DNA of 36,115 nt. Source: an uncultured Prevotella sp. (GTDB taxonomy: Bacteria > Bacteroidota > Bacteroidia > Bacteroidales > Bacteroidaceae). The stretch is from NCBI GenBank assembly GCA_945875635.1, contig CAMCLD010000021.1, positions 1 through 36,115 on the forward strand, written 5' to 3'. Both the position numbers and the translations under genes were made by a program. Below the pieces are notes generated by a model. It was not told the origin of the DNA. It ran no database searches and saw only the letters and a list, made by a program, of their open reading frames with translations. Shown here piece by piece: positions 8,792 through 18,195 of the stretch (the first letter of the stretch is position 1; every line of letters starts with the position of its first letter).

Positions 8792-9877
8792 ATGAACAAT
8801 AACAATATTGCAAAAGAATCCCTAACTTCCCCCACCGGGGGGCAGAGGAGCTGCCTATCAATGATGTTGCTTCCTTTAATACTCATTGTGTTATGTCTGG
8901 GAAACAGCTCCTGCTATCACAAGCGTTCACCCATTCATATTCCTATAATAGGTGATAGCATCAAGATAGCACAAGACTCTATTTCGAGAGTAAGATTGCA
9001 GGATTCGATAACTTTTGCACAGACACACCATTACAGCGAGAATTTCAATTTCGTGGTGAGAGAGGACTCGCTTGCCCTGCTACTTCAACAACCTGAAGAG
9101 AAGATTAACAACATGCAAACAGACTCCTTCACTGTTTTAAAGGGTACAAGAATGGTTGTGGCTGACATAAAAATCATATCCAAAGACACCTGTGACAGCG
9201 TATGGGTACAATTAGCTACGGAAAATGCAGAGTTTGGATGGATTCACGAATCGACTCTTCTAGACAAAGTAGATCCTGACGACCCAATATCTCAGTTTAT
9301 ATCTGCCTTCTCTGACTCTCATACCATACTGTTTCTAATGATAACAGTACTGATAATAGTGGCATATATTATAAAAATAATGAGAAAGAACAACGCCAAG
9401 ATTGTCCACTTTAATGACATAGACTCACTCTATCCTACCATTCTTGTCCTGAACGTGGCTGTTTCCGCAACGTTTTATGCCAGCATACAATTGTTCTCGC
9501 CAGAGTCGTGGAGAGCTTTTTATTTCTCACCATCTTTGAATCCTTTCTCACAGCCGTTGATTATCGGCATCTTCCTCACGTCAGTATGGACAATGGTAAT
9601 AATGGCTGTAGCTGTCGTTGACGATGTAAGGCACCATCTGAAAGTTGACGATGCCATACTATACCTTTGTGGATTGGCTGCCGTTGGAGCTGTGAACTAC
9701 ATAGTATTCAGCATTAGTACCCTGTATCTGATTGGCTATCCGCTACTGATTGCATATATATATTATTCATTGAGGACATATATACGGAAGTACAGAGTTA
9801 CATACAACTGTGGAAAGTGCGGCAATTCCATGAAACGCAAAGGCAAATGCCCTGTATGTGGCACTATTAATGAATAG
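8792..9877 (+). CDS. Membrane lipoprotein with SH3-like domain and C-terminal zinc ribbon, function unknown
   Basis: I do not recognise a characterised family. The ATG at 8792 gives 361 residues; the TTG six bases upstream is less likely. A hydrophobic segment at about 24-37 ending in GNSSC (C41) looks like a lipoprotein signal, with an atypical Asn at -3. An SH3-like beta region follows at about 108-170. Then come about five hydrophobic segments: one near 172-192, two near 210-270, and two near 285-330. The last 30 residues form a zinc ribbon with CGKCG and CPVCG. The N-terminal region before the hydrophobic stretch is encoded by a GC-rich palindromic insert (8829-8855) and looks recently acquired. 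It lies between the U32 gene and a Ca2+ ATPase on the same strand, so a membrane or envelope role is plausible but untested. Confidence 0.7.
   Translation: MNNNNIAKESLTSPTGGQRSCLSMMLLPLILIVLCLGNSSCYHKRSPIHIPIIGDSIKIAQDSISRVRLQDSITFAQTHHYSENFNFVVREDSLALLLQQPEEKINNMQTDSFTVLKGTRMVVADIKIISKDTCDSVWVQLATENAEFGWIHESTLLDKVDPDDPISQFISAFSDSHTILFLMITVLIIVAYIIKIMRKNNAKIVHFNDIDSLYPTILVLNVAVSATFYASIQLFSPESWRAFYFSPSLNPFSQPLIIGIFLTSVWTMVIMAVAVVDDVRHHLKVDDAILYLCGLAAVGAVNYIVFSISTLYLIGYPLLIAYIYYSLRTYIRKYRVTYNCGKCGNSMKRKGKCPVCGTINE
8829..8855. repeat. GC-rich double palindrome inside a coding region
   Basis: CCCCC (8829-8833) and a run of G (8837-8842) form one hairpin with an ACC loop. GGCAG (8841-8845) and CTGCC (8851-8855) form a second with a 5-nt loop. 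The composition differs sharply from the AT-rich surroundings. It encodes the residues TSPTGGQRSCL in the N-terminal part of the lipoprotein gene. Confidence 0.6.
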
Positions 9878-9924
9878 CCTGAAACCATAAGGAAGATTGA
9901 AAATTAAAAATAGAAGATTGAAAA

Positions 9925-12540
9925 ATGAACATTCAACATTCAACTTTCAACATTCAACTTTCCAGAGATGGATTGACAGAAGCCGAAGTGCTCAAGAACC
10001 GCCTTGAACACGGATGTAATATTCTTACGCATCCCAGCACGACACCGCTATGGAAAAGGTATCTTGAGAAATTCAAAGACCCTCTCATCATAATACTTCT
10101 TGTGGCTGGTGCGCTATCGGCGTGCATCAGCCTATACGAATACTTACAACTAAGCGGCAAGACTGAAAGCTTTCTTGAGCCTATTGGAATATTTATTGCC
10201 ATCATCCTTGCCACCGGACTATCTTTTCTATTCGAGTACAAGGCTGACAAGGAGTTCGCTCTTCTGAACGTCGTCAACGACCATGAACCGGTTAAAGTCA
10301 TAAGAGAAGGAAAGGTTACAACAGTGGCGAAAAGTGATATTGTTATTGATGACATTGTGATAGTGGAAAATGGCGACGAGATACCCGCTGACGGTATTAT
10401 TCTGGAATCCACATATATGAATGTCGATGAGTCATCGCTCACAGGAGAACCAATTTGCCACAAGAGTGCCAGACAGGATGATTTTGACAATGATGCCACA
10501 TACCCGACAAATATGCTCATGAGAGGTTCCAAGGTTATGGAGGGAAACGGAATAATGAAGATTACCGCCGTGGGCGACATGACAGAAAACGGAAAAGTAT
10601 TCAGTTCAGCACTTATAGACAACAGCGTACGCACTCCGCTCAACGAGCAGTTGGAAAGGCTCGGAGGTGTAATTACCAAAGTCTCCTATGCTCTTGCTGC
10701 AATGGTCATCATAGGGCGCATCCTCGTATTCCTTTTAACGGAACCATGGAACAACATCATTTTCTTGTCTTATCTTCTTCAATCGGTAATGATAGCTGTA
10801 ACGCTTATTGTCGTAGCTGTACCAGAAGGACTACCTATGGCTGTGACCCTAAGTCTTGCATACAGCATGAGAAAAATGTTGAAATCGAATAATCTTGTAC
10901 GAAAGATGCATGCATGCGAGACAATGGGTGCTGCTACTGTCATTTGCACCGACAAGACTGGCACATTAACCCAGAACAAGATGACAGTCAACAAGATGTT
11001 CGTATTCTCTGATAAGGAAAGACTCATAGAGAATATCTGCGTAAACTCCACGGCAAACCTTGACGGCAACAATGTGATAGGTAACCCCACAGAAGGAGCA
11101 CTACTTCTTTGGGTAGAAGGAGAAGGCTTCCACTACAAGAAATTAAGGGAGAACTCAACTTTAAAGGATGTAATACCTTTTAGTACTGAGAGGAAATTCA
11201 TGCAGACAAGCATAGAGGACAATAGCGGAAAGATAATAACATTCACAAAAGGTGCGCCTGAAATCATATGTGACATGTGCGACATGACTGCCGACGAACG
11301 GGACAATGTTGACAAGATTCTGGTGGAATGTCAGTCTAAAGCAATGAGAACAATAGCATTCTCATGCGACACCACCCTTCTTGGCATAGCCGCCATAAAC
11401 GATCCTGTCAGGGACGAGGTTCCTGGTGCCATCAGAGAATGCATCAATGCTGGTATTGATGTTAAAATAATAACTGGCGACACTCCCATCACAGCAAAGG
11501 AAATAGGAAGGCAGATTGGCATCAGCGTCAATGGAGAGGAAGACATCGCCACTGGGGTTGACATCCAGAACATGACTGACAGTTTGCTTGCAGAAAGAAT
11601 CAAAGGAATCAAAATCATAGCCAGAGCAAGACCCAACGACAAGAAAAGAATTGTCGAGGCTTTACAGCAAAAAGGGGAAGTAGTAGCTGTTACAGGAGAT
11701 GGAACAAACGATGCACCTGCTCTTAAAGCGGCACATGTGGGGCTGTCAATGGGAGATGGCACAACGGTGGCAAAAGAAGCCTCTGACATCACTATCATAG
11801 ACAATTCCTTCTGTTCCATTGCCAAAGCTGTAATGTGGGGACGTTCTCTATACAAGAACATACAGCGGTTCATCCTCTTTCAAATGACAGTGAACGTTGT
11901 AGCATGCCTAATAGTTCTAACAGGGGCATTCCTATACACGGACGCTCCCTTAACCGTAACACAGATGCTGTGGGTAAACATAATAATGGACTCATTCGCT
12001 GCGATGGCTCTCGCATCACTACCTACAGACAAGGGAGTCATGAATGACAAGCCGCGCAAAAGGAGTGACTTCATTGTAAGCCCATCTATGTGGAGACACA
12101 TATTCATATATGGCATAACTTTCAGCGTCATTCTCATGGGCTTATTCTTGTTGTTTGAGAGATATGATGTAACTTCATTAGCTGCCATAATAAAGGGCGA
12201 CGTGGAAACAGGCAACAAGGGATTGTCATTATATGAACATAGCCTTTTCTTCACTATATTCGTGATGATGCAGTTCTGGAACATGTTCAACGCTAAACGC
12301 CATGGCACATTCCACAATTCATTTCACGACATATGTCATTCAAAAGAATTCACCTTCATAATGGCTCTGATTGTCATGGGACAGATAGTGATAGTTGAGT
12401 TCGGTGGCAGAATGTTCGGCGTCACTCCACTTTGTTTAACCGACTGGATTATTACATTCTTTTTGACATCGCCAGTGCTTATAGTTGGCGAGATGTTATC
12501 CATGACTAGAAGGAAGAAGAAAACAATGACGACAATATAG
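9925..12540 (+). CDS. Calcium-translocating P-type ATPase (P-type II)
   Basis: This 871-residue inner-membrane pump is likely to export Ca2+ from the cytoplasm using ATP. It has the phosphorylation motif DKTGTLT with D343, the actuator motif TGEP near residue 173, the hinge motif TGDGTNDAP near 590-600, the M4 ion-site motif VPEGLP and the M6 motif NIIMD. These place it with PMR1/PMCA-like calcium pumps rather than heavy-metal or K+ pumps. The first 13 residues (MNIQHSTFNIQLS) are encoded by a heptamer repeat. No other in-frame ATG precedes the conserved domain, which begins near residue 14, so the repeat supplies the start. It starts 47 bp after the lipoprotein gene and ends 20 bp before the phosphatase gene, suggesting a shared transcript. 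Ion specificity is inferred from motifs. Confidence 0.9.
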   Translation: MNIQHSTFNIQLSRDGLTEAEVLKNRLEHGCNILTHPSTTPLWKRYLEKFKDPLIIILLVAGALSACISLYEYLQLSGKTESFLEPIGIFIAIILATGLSFLFEYKADKEFALLNVVNDHEPVKVIREGKVTTVAKSDIVIDDIVIVENGDEIPADGIILESTYMNVDESSLTGEPICHKSARQDDFDNDATYPTNMLMRGSKVMEGNGIMKITAVGDMTENGKVFSSALIDNSVRTPLNEQLERLGGVITKVSYALAAMVIIGRILVFLLTEPWNNIIFLSYLLQSVMIAVTLIVVAVPEGLPMAVTLSLAYSMRKMLKSNNLVRKMHACETMGAATVICTDKTGTLTQNKMTVNKMFVFSDKERLIENICVNSTANLDGNNVIGNPTEGALLLWVEGEGFHYKKLRENSTLKDVIPFSTERKFMQTSIEDNSGKIITFTKGAPEIICDMCDMTADERDNVDKILVECQSKAMRTIAFSCDTTLLGIAAINDPVRDEVPGAIRECINAGIDVKIITGDTPITAKEIGRQIGISVNGEEDIATGVDIQNMTDSLLAERIKGIKIIARARPNDKKRIVEALQQKGEVVAVTGDGTNDAPALKAAHVGLSMGDGTTVAKEASDITIIDNSFCSIAKAVMWGRSLYKNIQRFILFQMTVNVVACLIVLTGAFLYTDAPLTVTQMLWVNIIMDSFAAMALASLPTDKGVMNDKPRKRSDFIVSPSMWRHIFIYGITFSVILMGLFLLFERYDVTSLAAIIKGDVETGNKGLSLYEHSLFFTIFVMMQFWNMFNAKRHGTFHNSFHDICHSKEFTFIMALIVMGQIVIVEFGGRMFGVTPLCLTDWIITFFLTSPVLIVGEMLSMTRRKKKTMTTI
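9930..9962. repeat. Heptamer repeat CATTCAA/CTTTCAA at the ATPase start
   Basis: Four and a half tandem heptamers (CATTCAA at 9930, 9937 and 9951; CTTTCAA at 9944; partial from 9958) begin three bases after the ATPase start codon. The preceding 40 bp are AT-rich with two copies of GATTGAAA, at 9896-9903 and 9916-9923. Confidence 0.75.
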
Positions 12541-12560
12541 ATATCAACAATACATGAATT

Positions 12561-13055
12561 ATGGACAAGATACAGAACGAAAAGAAAGAAACAAGAATAC
12601 TGTTTGTATGCCTCGGCAACATATGCAGGTCACCTGCCGCCGAAGAAATATTGAGGGTGAAGGCACATGAATTACAACTGCAACGAGCTGTGGAAATAGA
12701 TTCCGCTGGTATAGGGGCATGGCATATCGGTGAACTGCCAGACAAAAGGATGAGGACACATGCAGCGAGAAGAGGATATACGCTTAGCAGCAGAGCAAGA
12801 CAATTCTCACATGAAGACTTTGCGCGATTCGACTATATTGTTGTTATGGACGAAAGTAATTACAATGACATAACAAACCAAGCGACCAGCGAAGATGAAG
12901 TATCCAAAGTAAAGCGAATGAGCGAATTCTTTATACGCTTCAAGGGACGGGGTTACGTACCTGACCCATATTATGGTACAGATGGTACATTTGAGACAGC
13001 CATTGACATGATAGAAGATGGATGCGATGGAATCATCAACAATTTGCTTAAATAA
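12561..13055 (+). CDS. Low-molecular-weight protein tyrosine phosphatase
   Basis: This 164-residue cytoplasmic phosphatase has the P-loop CLGNICRS, with nucleophile C17 and R23, directly after a beta strand (RILFVC). The general-acid loop is DPYYG near residues 133-137. Both are diagnostic of the LMW-PTP (Wzb/PtpA) family, and the length is normal. Relatives dephosphorylate tyrosine kinases of capsule or exopolysaccharide export. No such kinase is in this window, so its partner is unknown. It follows the Ca2+ ATPase by 20 bp and is closed by a terminator at 13082. Confidence 0.92.
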   Translation: MDKIQNEKKETRILFVCLGNICRSPAAEEILRVKAHELQLQRAVEIDSAGIGAWHIGELPDKRMRTHAARRGYTLSSRARQFSHEDFARFDYIVVMDESNYNDITNQATSEDEVSKVKRMSEFFIRFKGRGYVPDPYYGTDGTFETAIDMIEDGCDGIINNLLK

Positions 13056-13081
13056 TTGTTTTAAGTCATTATTTTTGGCAC

Positions 13082-13128
13082 AAACGCCCTGTATTTTGCG
13101 ACATAATGCAATTTTACAGAGCGTTTTT
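13082..13128 (+). terminator. Intrinsic terminator after the phosphatase gene
   Basis: Arms at 13082-13093 and 13115-13126 pair over 12 bp with one mismatch, followed by a short T-run ending at 13128. The T-run overlaps the -33 element of the next promoter. Confidence 0.7.
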
Positions 13129-13159
13129 GATTATATATAGACAAAAATGCCTATCTTTG
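13126..13159 (+). promoter_or_regulatory. Bacteroidetes-type promoter of the aconitase operon
   Basis: TTTG at 13126-13129 and TATCTTTG at 13152-13159 (a perfect match to TAnnTTTG) are separated by 22 bp, slightly long. Transcription is expected near 13165, with a leader of about 24 nt before the ATG at 13189. Confidence 0.65.
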
Positions 13160-13188
13160 CAAATGAATAACAAATAAAGGTAACAAAG

Positions 13189-15453
13189 ATGACATTGGAT
13201 ATTAACATGCTCAAAGGCTTTTATGCAGATTACTCCACTAAGGTGGAGAATGTCAGGAAATCACTCAACCGCCCATTGACTTATGCAGAAAAGGTGCTGT
13301 ATGCCCATTTATATTCAGAAAAGGACGCAAGGGCATATACAAGAGGAGAGGATTATGCTGAATTCCGCCCTGACAGGGTTGCCATGCAGGATGCCACTGC
13401 TCAGATGGCACTCTTACAGTTCATGAATGCAGGAAAGAACAAAGTTGCCGTTCCTGCTTCAGTGCATTGCGACCACCTCATTAAAGCAGACATTGGTGTC
13501 GAGAAAGACCTGCCCAAAGCAATGGAAGAGAACAAGGAGGTTTACGACTTCCTCAGTTCTGTTTCTAAGAAATACCATATCGGTTTCTGGAAGCCTGGTG
13601 CCGGAATAATCCATCAGGTAGTATTGGAAAACTATGCCTTTCCTGGAGGTATGATGGTGGGAACAGACTCACACACTCCAAACGCAGGAGGACTGGGAAT
13701 GATTGCAGTTGGCGTTGGAGGTGCTGATGCTGTTGATGTCCTCACAGGACAACCTTGGGAGCTTAAAATGCCAAAGCTGATTGGCGTAAAATTGTCTGGA
13801 CATCTCTCAGGTTGGGCTTCACCAAAGGACGTTATTCTTAAAATACTCGGCATACTTACGGTAAAAGGTGGAACGAACTCTATTCTTGAGTATTTCGGAG
13901 ATGGAGTTGCCACAATCTCCGCAACCGGAAGGTCCACTATATGCAATATGGGTGCGGAACTTGGTGCTACTTGTTCAATATTCCCATTCGACAAGAACAC
14001 GGAAACATATCTTCGCAACACAGGACGTGACGATGTGGCGGACATGGCAATAAAAAACATTCCAGACCTAATGGCAGACGATGATATTTACACCGCTCCG
14101 GAGAAATATTATGACAGAGTAATAGAAATAAACCTCAATGAGATAGAGCCTATGCTCAACGGTCCTTTCACACCTGATGCGGCAACACCTGTGAGTGAGA
14201 TGCCGGAAAAGGCGAGGGAAAACGATTTCCCAATGGCAGTAGAAGTGGGACTCATAGGCTCGTGTACAAACTCAAGCTATCAGGATTTGTGTAGAGCAGC
14301 ATCCATAGCAAGGGAGGCTGCGGAAAAGAATATCGATGTTAAAGGACAGATTGTAATCAATCCAGGGTCGGAACAGATAAGATTCACAGCTGAAAGGGAT
14401 GGCATCATTGATGACTTCAAGAGGATTGGAGCTGTCATAATGACCAATGCCTGCGGTCCATGTATTGGACAATGGAAACGCCATACTGATGACAACAACA
14501 GGAAAAACACTATCGTTACATCATTTAACAGAAATTTCAGGAGAAGGGCAGATGGCAATCCCAATACCTTCGCATTTATTGGCAGCCCGGAGCTGACCAT
14601 AGCACTTGCCATAGCTGGAAGACTGGATTTTAATCCTGCAAAAGACACTCTTAAGGACAAGAGCGGGAACGACGTTATCTTAAATGAGCCTTATGGTGAT
14701 GTTTTCCCAAAGAAAGGTTTTGCCGTTGAAGACAAAGGATTCATAGCTCCTTCTGACAGCAATGAGGACATAGAGGTTATTATCCGTCCAGAATCTGAAA
14801 GGCTCCAGATTCTTGAACCATTCGCACCGTGGGACGGGAATGACCTAACTGGAATGCCATTGTTAATAAAGACTCATGGCAAATGTACAACAGACCATAT
14901 ATCAATGGCGGGACCGTGGCTTAAATTCAGAGGTCATCTGCAAAACATCTCCAACAACCTCCTTATGGGTGCAGTGAACTATTTCAATGGTGAATCAGAC
15001 AAGGTAAAGAACCAGATTACAGGCAACTATGGTTCTGTTTCAAGCGTTGCAAGTGATTACAAATCAAGAGGAATGACATCCATCGTTGTAGCCGAGGACA
15101 ATTACGGCGAGGGGTCAAGCAGAGAACATGCTGCTATGGAACCAAGATTTCTCAATGTGCGGGTAGTTCTAGCAAAAAGCTTCGCTCGTATCCATGAGAC
15201 TAATTTAAAGAAACAAGGTATGCTCGCCCTGACATTTGCGGATAAGTCTGATTATGACAAGATTCTCGAGGATGACAGACTCAGCGTGACTGGACTAAAA
15301 GACTTTGCCCCAGGCTCACCTTTGAAAATTGTTGTATCTCACTCCGATGGTTCCAAGGAAGAGATAGCAGCCACACACACCTACAACGAGACCCAGATAG
15401 AATGGTTCAAGGCAGGAAGTGCACTTAACTACAGTTCTCGCATTTCTGAATAG
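13189..15453 (+). CDS. Aconitate hydratase (mitochondrial-type aconitase)
   Basis: Converts citrate to isocitrate via cis-aconitate, using a [4Fe-4S] cluster in the cytoplasm. It is 754 residues long, like mitochondrial aconitase. The three cluster cysteines are C359 in GSCTNSS and C422 and C425 in ACGPC, almost the same numbering as in the mitochondrial enzyme. The swivel domain has [10 protein letters not shown] near residue 640, holding the active-site Arg-Glu region. Its own promoter lies just upstream. The gene is followed 76 bp later by isocitrate dehydrogenase and then citrate synthase with no clear terminator between, so all three are probably transcribed together. The exposed cluster makes it likely to be oxygen-sensitive. 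Confidence 0.95.
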   Translation: MTLDINMLKGFYADYSTKVENVRKSLNRPLTYAEKVLYAHLYSEKDARAYTRGEDYAEFRPDRVAMQDATAQMALLQFMNAGKNKVAVPASVHCDHLIKADIGVEKDLPKAMEENKEVYDFLSSVSKKYHIGFWKPGAGIIHQVVLENYAFPGGMMVGTDSHTPNAGGLGMIAVGVGGADAVDVLTGQPWELKMPKLIGVKLSGHLSGWASPKDVILKILGILTVKGGTNSILEYFGDGVATISATGRSTICNMGAELGATCSIFPFDKNTETYLRNTGRDDVADMAIKNIPDLMADDDIYTAPEKYYDRVIEINLNEIEPMLNGPFTPDAATPVSEMPEKARENDFPMAVEVGLIGSCTNSSYQDLCRAASIAREAAEKNIDVKGQIVINPGSEQIRFTAERDGIIDDFKRIGAVIMTNACGPCIGQWKRHTDDNNRKNTIVTSFNRNFRRRADGNPNTFAFIGSPELTIALAIAGRLDFNPAKDTLKDKSGNDVILNEPYGDVFPKKGFAVEDKGFIAPSDSNEDIEVIIRPESERLQILEPFAPWDGNDLTGMPLLIKTHGKCTTDHISMAGPWLKFRGHLQNISNNLLMGAVNYFNGESDKVKNQITGNYGSVSSVASDYKSRGMTSIVVAEDNYGEGSSREHAAMEPRFLNVRVVLAKSFARIHETNLKKQGMLALTFADKSDYDKILEDDRLSVTGLKDFAPGSPLKIVVSHSDGSKEEIAATHTYNETQIEWFKAGSALNYSSRISE

Positions 15454-15529
15454 CCCCTTCCAATTCCCTTTAACTCCTTAAGTTGAGAACCACAGAAACT
15501 TGTATTTAAATATTTAAAGAAGAAACATC

Positions 15530-16711
15530 ATGTCAAAGATTATAAAGAAAAATGGAAAACTGTCTGTACCTGATATTGTTACAATACCTTTCATCGAGGG
15601 AGATGGAGTAGGAACAGAGATTACACCAGTTTGTCAAAGCGTTGTAAACAAAGCTGTCACAATGGCTTACAATGGAACGAGACAAATTGAATGGATGGAG
15701 GTTCTCGCTGGAGGAAAGGCTTATAAAGAAACGGGAGAATGGCTGCCGCAATCGACTATTGATGCTTTCCAGAACTACCTTGTTGGCATCAAGGGACCAT
15801 TGATGACTCCTGTAGGAGGCGGTATCAGATCCTTGAATGTTGCATTACGGCAGACTCTTGACCTTTATGTATGCCTGCGTCCTGTAAGATATTTCAATGG
15901 TGTCGTTTCACCTGTCAAGCATCCAGAATATGTTGACATGGTAATATTCAGGGAGAATACCGAGGACATATATGCCGGCATTGAATGGGAAGCAGGCTCT
16001 GACGAGGCATCCAGATTCTATAAATTTCTCCATGACGAAATGGGTGTGGAAAAGGTTAGGTTTCCCGAGACATCAGGCTTCGGTGTGAAACCTGTGTCTA
16101 AAGAAGGCTCAGAGCGTTTGATAAGGAGTGCCATTGAATATGCCCTGAGCCACAACCTGCCATCTGTGACACTTGTCCACAAAGGCAACATAATGAAATT
16201 CACTGAAGGAGGATTCAAGAAATGGGGATATGAGCTTGCCGAAAGGGAATACCCTGAAGAGCTAAAATCTGGGAAGCTCGTAATAAAAGACTGTATCTGC
16301 GATGCCTTTCTACAGAACGCTCTCCTTAAACCAAAAGAGTATAGTGTGATTGCCACAATGAACCTCAATGGCGACTATGTAAGTGACATGCTTGCTGCAC
16401 AGGTTGGAGGAATAGGCATAGCACCAGGTGCAAACATAAACTATAACAGTGGCCATGCCATTTTCGAGGCTACTCATGGCATCGCTCCCGACATAGCCGG
16501 AGAGAACATAGTAAATCCGTGCTCAATTATTCTCTCTGCCGTAATGATGCTTGACTATATTGGGTGGGGAGAAGCTGCATCTCTGATAACATCTGCGATG
16601 GAGAAACTTTTCTCTGAAGGTTACGCCACATCAGACCTTGCAAGATTCATGGACAACGGAAAGCCGCTTGGCACTAATGAATTTGCAGAGAAGCTTGCCA
16701 ATACCCTCTAA
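15530..16711 (+). CDS. icd: Isocitrate dehydrogenase, predicted NAD+-preferring
   Basis: Catalyses oxidative decarboxylation of isocitrate to 2-oxoglutarate. At 393 residues it closely resembles the E. coli type I enzyme: the substrate motif [13 protein letters not shown] with the regulatory-type serine, then VKHPE and [11 protein letters not shown], are nearly identical. The coenzyme site differs. The Lys344-Tyr345 pair that grips the NADP+ phosphate in E. coli is Asp321-Ile322 here (APDIAG), and Tyr391 is replaced by Ser368, while Arg395 is kept as R372. Asp-Ile at this site is the pattern of NAD+-dependent relatives. Automatic annotation would probably call it NADP-dependent. It lies between aconitase and citrate synthase (16 bp before the latter), forming the oxidative arm that supplies 2-oxoglutarate for glutamate. 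Confidence 0.95.
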   Translation: MSKIIKKNGKLSVPDIVTIPFIEGDGVGTEITPVCQSVVNKAVTMAYNGTRQIEWMEVLAGGKAYKETGEWLPQSTIDAFQNYLVGIKGPLMTPVGGGIRSLNVALRQTLDLYVCLRPVRYFNGVVSPVKHPEYVDMVIFRENTEDIYAGIEWEAGSDEASRFYKFLHDEMGVEKVRFPETSGFGVKPVSKEGSERLIRSAIEYALSHNLPSVTLVHKGNIMKFTEGGFKKWGYELAEREYPEELKSGKLVIKDCICDAFLQNALLKPKEYSVIATMNLNGDYVSDMLAAQVGGIGIAPGANINYNSGHAIFEATHGIAPDIAGENIVNPCSIILSAVMMLDYIGWGEAASLITSAMEKLFSEGYATSDLARFMDNGKPLGTNEFAEKLANTL

Positions 16712-16727
16712 TCAATCTTAAAACCAA

Positions 16728-18080
16728 ATGCGTATGAAAAAAGAATATCTAATATACAAGTTGTCAGATGAGGTGAAGAACTCATGCAAGATAGAAAATG
16801 AACTGTTTTCAAAGTATGGTGTGAAGCGAGGACTTCGCAACGAGGATGGATCAGGTGTCCTTGTTGGACTTACAAACATCGGAAACGTCGTTGGTTATGA
16901 AAGAGACGAGAATGGGAAACTCACTCCGACACAAGGCAAGCTTTTCTACAGAGGATATGAACTTGACGACATAGTGACACCTCTCTTAAAGGAAGAAAGA
17001 TTTGGTTTTGAGGAGGTGGCTTTCCTGCTGCTTTCCGGAAAGCTTCCAGACAAAGAGGAATTAGAGGCTTTCAGGGAACTGCTTAACGACAACATGCCTC
17101 TTGACCATCGTACCATAGTGCATATCATAGACCTGGAGGGCTCTGACATAATGAACATCCTTGCACGCTGTGTGCTTGAAATGTACACCTTTGACCCCAA
17201 TCCCGATGATATATCAAGGGACAACCTCATGAGGCAGAGCATAGAGCTTATTGCCCGTTTCCCAACCATCATTGCCTACGCATACAATATATACAGACAT
17301 TCCGTTCACGGAAGGAGTCTGCACATCAGGCATCCGAGAGAGAATCTCAGCATTGCAGAGAACTTTCTGTACATGCTAAAGCATGATGAGTACACACCTC
17401 TGGATGCACGCATGCTTGATTTGCTCCTCATAATACAGGCTGAGCATGGTGGTGGTAACAACTCTACCTTTACCGTCAGGGTGACAAGCTCAAGCCGCAC
17501 AGACACGTATTCTTCCATTGCGGCTGGCATTGGCTCTCTAAAAGGTCCTCTCCATGGTGGTGCTAACATAAAAGTCATAAACATGTTCCACCATCTTAAG
17601 GAACAAATCAGCAACTGGAAGGACATAGACGAGATAGACACATACCTTAAACGCATGCTAAACAAAGAAGCATACGACAAGTCAGGTCTTATTTATGGCA
17701 TAGGACACGCTGTCTATACCATGAGCGACCCTCGTGCAGTAGAACTAAAACGCCTTGCAGGTGAGCTTGCCAAGGAAAAAGGAAGAGAGGAAGAGTATGA
17801 ATTCCTAAAGCTTATAGAGCAGGAGGGCATAAAGTGTGTCAGCAATCACAGACGGACAAAGAAACCAATATGTGCCAACCTTGACTTTTACAGTGGGTTC
17901 ATCTATGAGATGATAGGCTTGCCACAGGAAATATACACACCGATATTCGCAATGGCAAGGATTGTTGGTTGGACAGCCCATCGCATTGAGGAGCTTAACT
18001 TCGAAGGACGACGCATCATCCGTCCTGCTTACAAGAACATTCTTGAGAACAAGAAATACACTCCACTAAGCGAGCGATAA
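16728..18080 (+). CDS. gltA: Citrate synthase
   Basis: Condenses acetyl-CoA with oxaloacetate to form citrate. It is 450 residues long, with the catalytic-site motifs EHGGGNNSTF (about 238-247), GPLHGGAN (about 273-280) and GIGHAVY with a nearby DPRA, in the right order for the family. The ATG at 16728 gives MRMKKEY; the ATG at 16734 is an equally possible start. It is the last gene of the acn-icd-gltA cluster, 16 bp after icd, and ends at a strong bidirectional terminator. The gene order runs opposite to the pathway order, which does not affect function. Confidence 0.95.
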   Translation: MRMKKEYLIYKLSDEVKNSCKIENELFSKYGVKRGLRNEDGSGVLVGLTNIGNVVGYERDENGKLTPTQGKLFYRGYELDDIVTPLLKEERFGFEEVAFLLLSGKLPDKEELEAFRELLNDNMPLDHRTIVHIIDLEGSDIMNILARCVLEMYTFDPNPDDISRDNLMRQSIELIARFPTIIAYAYNIYRHSVHGRSLHIRHPRENLSIAENFLYMLKHDEYTPLDARMLDLLLIIQAEHGGGNNSTFTVRVTSSSRTDTYSSIAAGIGSLKGPLHGGANIKVINMFHHLKEQISNWKDIDEIDTYLKRMLNKEAYDKSGLIYGIGHAVYTMSDPRAVELKRLAGELAKEKGREEEYEFLKLIEQEGIKCVSNHRRTKKPICANLDFYSGFIYEMIGLPQEIYTPIFAMARIVGWTAHRIEELNFEGRRIIRPAYKNILENKKYTPLSER

Positions 18081-18107
18081 ACTGAGTTCTGGCTTAATGA
18101 ACGATAT

Positions 18108-18143
18108 AAAAATAGAGACACTTTACATGGTGTCTCTATTTTT
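18108..18143. terminator. Bidirectional terminator between gltA and the ribonuclease G gene
   Basis: A perfect 14-bp inverted repeat (18108-18121 and 18130-18143) begins with five A and ends with five T, so it can terminate both convergent genes. The core TAGAGACAC resembles the terminator at 5623-5659. Confidence 0.85.
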
Positions 18144-18195
18144 ATATATGCCAACATTCAGGTAAGCATTTGAATCAAATCCAATTCAATGAACC

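Noticed and set aside
9954..10679. 241-codon open frame on the minus strand opposite the Ca2+ ATPase
   Set aside because: It lies wholly inside a well-supported gene and has no recognisable motif; it is a by-product of codon use on the other strand. The same applies to 11331-11873 on the minus strand and to 24742-25314 on the plus strand opposite hisB.
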